A stretch of DNA of 64,000 nucleotides from Zobellia alginiliquefaciens. GTDB taxonomy: Bacteria; Bacteroidota; Bacteroidia; Flavobacteriales; Flavobacteriaceae. The notes below the pieces were generated by a model. That model ran no database searches and was not told the DNA's origin. It saw only the letters and a list, made by a program, of their open reading frames with translations. Below, one piece after another: positions 62,706-64,000 of the stretch (the first letter of the stretch is position 1; each line of letters starts with the position of its first letter). A program made the translations under genes and the position numbers. The DNA is taken from contig NZ_CP119758.1 of assembly GCF_029323795.1 (NCBI RefSeq), positions 1,364,001 through 1,428,000 on the forward strand. Reading direction: 5' to 3'.

Positions 62706-63500
62706 TTGGAGACGCTAGACGCCATCATTCTCGGTATCATTCAAGGACTGACCGAATTTTTACCCGTATCATCAAGTGGACATTTAGAATTGGGCAAAGC
62801 TATTTTAGGCGATAATTCCGTACCTGAAGAAAGTCTTTTGTTTACCGTTGTGCTCCATGCCGCTACAGCCTTGAGCACCATTGTGGTTTTTAGAAAAGAT
62901 ATATGGGAAATCATTAGCGGTCTTCTGACTTTTAAGTGGAACGAAGAAATGCAGTTTTCCGTAAAAATCATCATTTCTATGTTACCCGCAGTTTTTGTAG
63001 GTCTCTTTTTTGAAGAACAACTAGAAGCTTTTTTTGGAGGAAACGTTCGGTTTGTAGGCTTTATGCTGATTATAACCGCAGTACTTTTATATTTTGCCGA
63101 TAAAGCGAAAGACACCGAAAAGAAAGTAAGTTTTAAAAACGCATTCATAGTAGGTATTTCGCAAGCCATAGCCATGTTACCCGGTATTTCCAGAAGTGGC
63201 GCTACTATTTCCACCTCTGTACTTTTAGGTGTGGACAAAACCAAAGCCGCTCGTTTTTCATTCTTGATGGTCGTACCCCTTATTTTTGGAAAAATCGCAA
63301 AAGACCTAATGAGCGGTGACCTCAACTTTGACGGTGGAAACAACTTTGCCATGGGTGCCGGTTTTATTGCTGCTTTTGTGGCCGGTCTTGCTGCGTGTAC
63401 TTGGATGATTCAATTGGTAAAAAAGAGCAAATTATCTTACTTTGCCATTTACTGCCTTGTTGTTGGGCTAATTGCCATTGCCTATGGTTATATGGCTTAG
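62706..63500 (+). CDS. uppP: Undecaprenyl-diphosphatase
   Basis: 264 residues from a TTG start one base after the previous stop; the family begins right there (METLDAIILGIIQGLTEFLPVSSSGHLELG), and no ATG or GTG fits better. The catalytic motifs EFLPVSSSGH and PGISRSGAT are intact, with about eight membrane helices. It recycles undecaprenyl pyrophosphate for cell-wall synthesis and gives some bacitracin resistance. Confidence 0.94.
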   Translation: METLDAIILGIIQGLTEFLPVSSSGHLELGKAILGDNSVPEESLLFTVVLHAATALSTIVVFRKDIWEIISGLLTFKWNEEMQFSVKIIISMLPAVFVGLFFEEQLEAFFGGNVRFVGFMLIITAVLLYFADKAKDTEKKVSFKNAFIVGISQAIAMLPGISRSGATISTSVLLGVDKTKAARFSFLMVVPLIFGKIAKDLMSGDLNFDGGNNFAMGAGFIAAFVAGLAACTWMIQLVKKSKLSYFAIYCLVVGLIAIAYGYMA

Positions 63501-63542
63501 ACCGATTTTTGGCCTCACTGAACAGGATTTAATTTTATTTAC

Positions 63543-64000
63543 ATGGATTCTCGAACCGAAGAAGACTTTCTTGACGGACAAATACTACTTATAGACAAGC
63601 CAATTGGTTGGACGTCTTTTCAGGCGGTAAACAAACTAAAATGGGTTATCCGCTCAAAATTTAAGCTTAAGAAATTCAAAATTGGACATGCAGGAACGCT
63701 AGATCCCTTGGCAACAGGCCTTTTGCTTATTTGTTGTGGAAAATTTACAAAGCGGATTCCTGAACTTCAAGGGCAAATAAAAGAATACACGGGTACCATT
63801 ACCCTTGGTGCCACCACCCCTTCTTATGATCTAGAGACAGAAGTAAATAAGACCTACCCTACCGAACATATTACCCAGGCATTACTCAATAAAACCCTGC
63901 CTCAATTTATAGGCGATATTGAACAACGCCCACCTGTTTTTTCTGCATTAAAAAAAGATGGAAAACGCCTTTATGAATACGCCAGGGAAGGGAAAGAAGT
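63543..64000 (+). CDS. truB: tRNA pseudouridine-55 synthase, 3' end outside window
   Basis: The 152 visible residues from the ATG at 63543 run off the edge. LLIDKPIGWTSFQAVNKL, then GHAGTLDPLATGLLLI with the catalytic Asp, KEYTGTITLGATTPSYDLET and QRPPVFSALKKDGKRLYEYAREG are the TruB pattern. It makes pseudouridine 55 in tRNA. Downstream of uppP by 42 bases. Confidence 0.95.
   Translation, partial: MDSRTEEDFLDGQILLIDKPIGWTSFQAVNKLKWVIRSKFKLKKFKIGHAGTLDPLATGLLLICCGKFTKRIPELQGQIKEYTGTITLGATTPSYDLETEVNKTYPTEHITQALLNKTLPQFIGDIEQRPPVFSALKKDGKRLYEYAREGKE

Noticed and set aside
62741-63352. Minus-strand frame of 203 codons
   Set aside because: Antisense shadow of uppP; low-complexity translation and no plausible start.
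1-64000. CRISPR arrays, insertion sequences, phage or toxin-antitoxin modules
   Set aside because: No regularly spaced repeat series, transposase, integrase or phage-type gene was seen; the only short repeats are the palindromes and terminators listed.

Overview
The window reads as chromosome of a marine, alga-associated member of the Flavobacteriaceae, close in content to Zobellia or Maribacter. The evidence is Bacteroidota-type promoters (TTTG, about 19-20 nt, TAnnTTTG), T9SS C-terminal sorting domains, the ftsX-DUF3098-uppP-truB order, DUF4271/DUF4296 genes, a DnaE with a fused proofreading domain, six formylglycine sulfatase genes and an ABC-type mannitol operon of the kind described in Zobellia galactanivorans. 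Both edges cut genes: a sulfatase on the left and truB on the right.

Region 1 (1-14217) is a sulfated-polysaccharide island. It has three sulfatases in a row (the first truncated by the window edge), a divergent TonB-receptor-like outer-membrane barrel, three more sulfatases (one fused to an SMP-30/gluconolactonase domain), and a convergent membrane-anchored winged-helix regulator. No glycoside hydrolase, lyase or SusD gene is visible, so the rest of the locus probably lies to the left. After a 487-base gap with two terminator-like hairpins comes housekeeping and catabolic DNA (14705-25529): glutaryl-CoA dehydrogenase, a tRNA methyltransferase, a Tat-exported sugar isomerase/epimerase-like protein, rpsP-rimM, dnaE, trxA, a DUF58 protein and tRNA-Asp.

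Region 2 (25576-29758) holds a hypothetical secreted protein, a 64-residue conserved small protein between two near-identical terminators, and a two-gene operon for a TPR histidine kinase and its response regulator.

Region 3 (29881-40204) is a mannitol/polyol locus. The five-gene core is binding protein, ABC ATPase, permease, mannitol 2-dehydrogenase and fructokinase, preceded by a small outer-membrane barrel. It is bounded by two paralogous Nudix-fold/winged-helix regulators, each divergent from a metabolic unit: the first from the barrel and ABC operon, the second from a second mannitol-dehydrogenase paralogue. A perfect 10-bp inverted repeat between the first regulator and its target is the best operator candidate.

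Region 4 (40424-64000) is mainly core genome: two tandem mini-proteins that are little more than T9SS sorting domains, an FKBP/SlyD isomerase, a LuxE-like ligase, tyrS, an epimerase, DUF4296, pyrC, a GT2/GT39 glycosylation pair, DUF4271, hemD, pckA, DUF423, a saccharopine-dehydrogenase-like gene with an Lrp regulator, ferritin, a zinc metallopeptidase, a cluster of palindromic repeats, a SemiSWEET transporter, leuS, ftsX, DUF3098, uppP and truB.

I saw no CRISPR array, insertion sequence, rRNA or phage genes. Calls rest on reading protein motifs and DNA by eye; no database search was possible.
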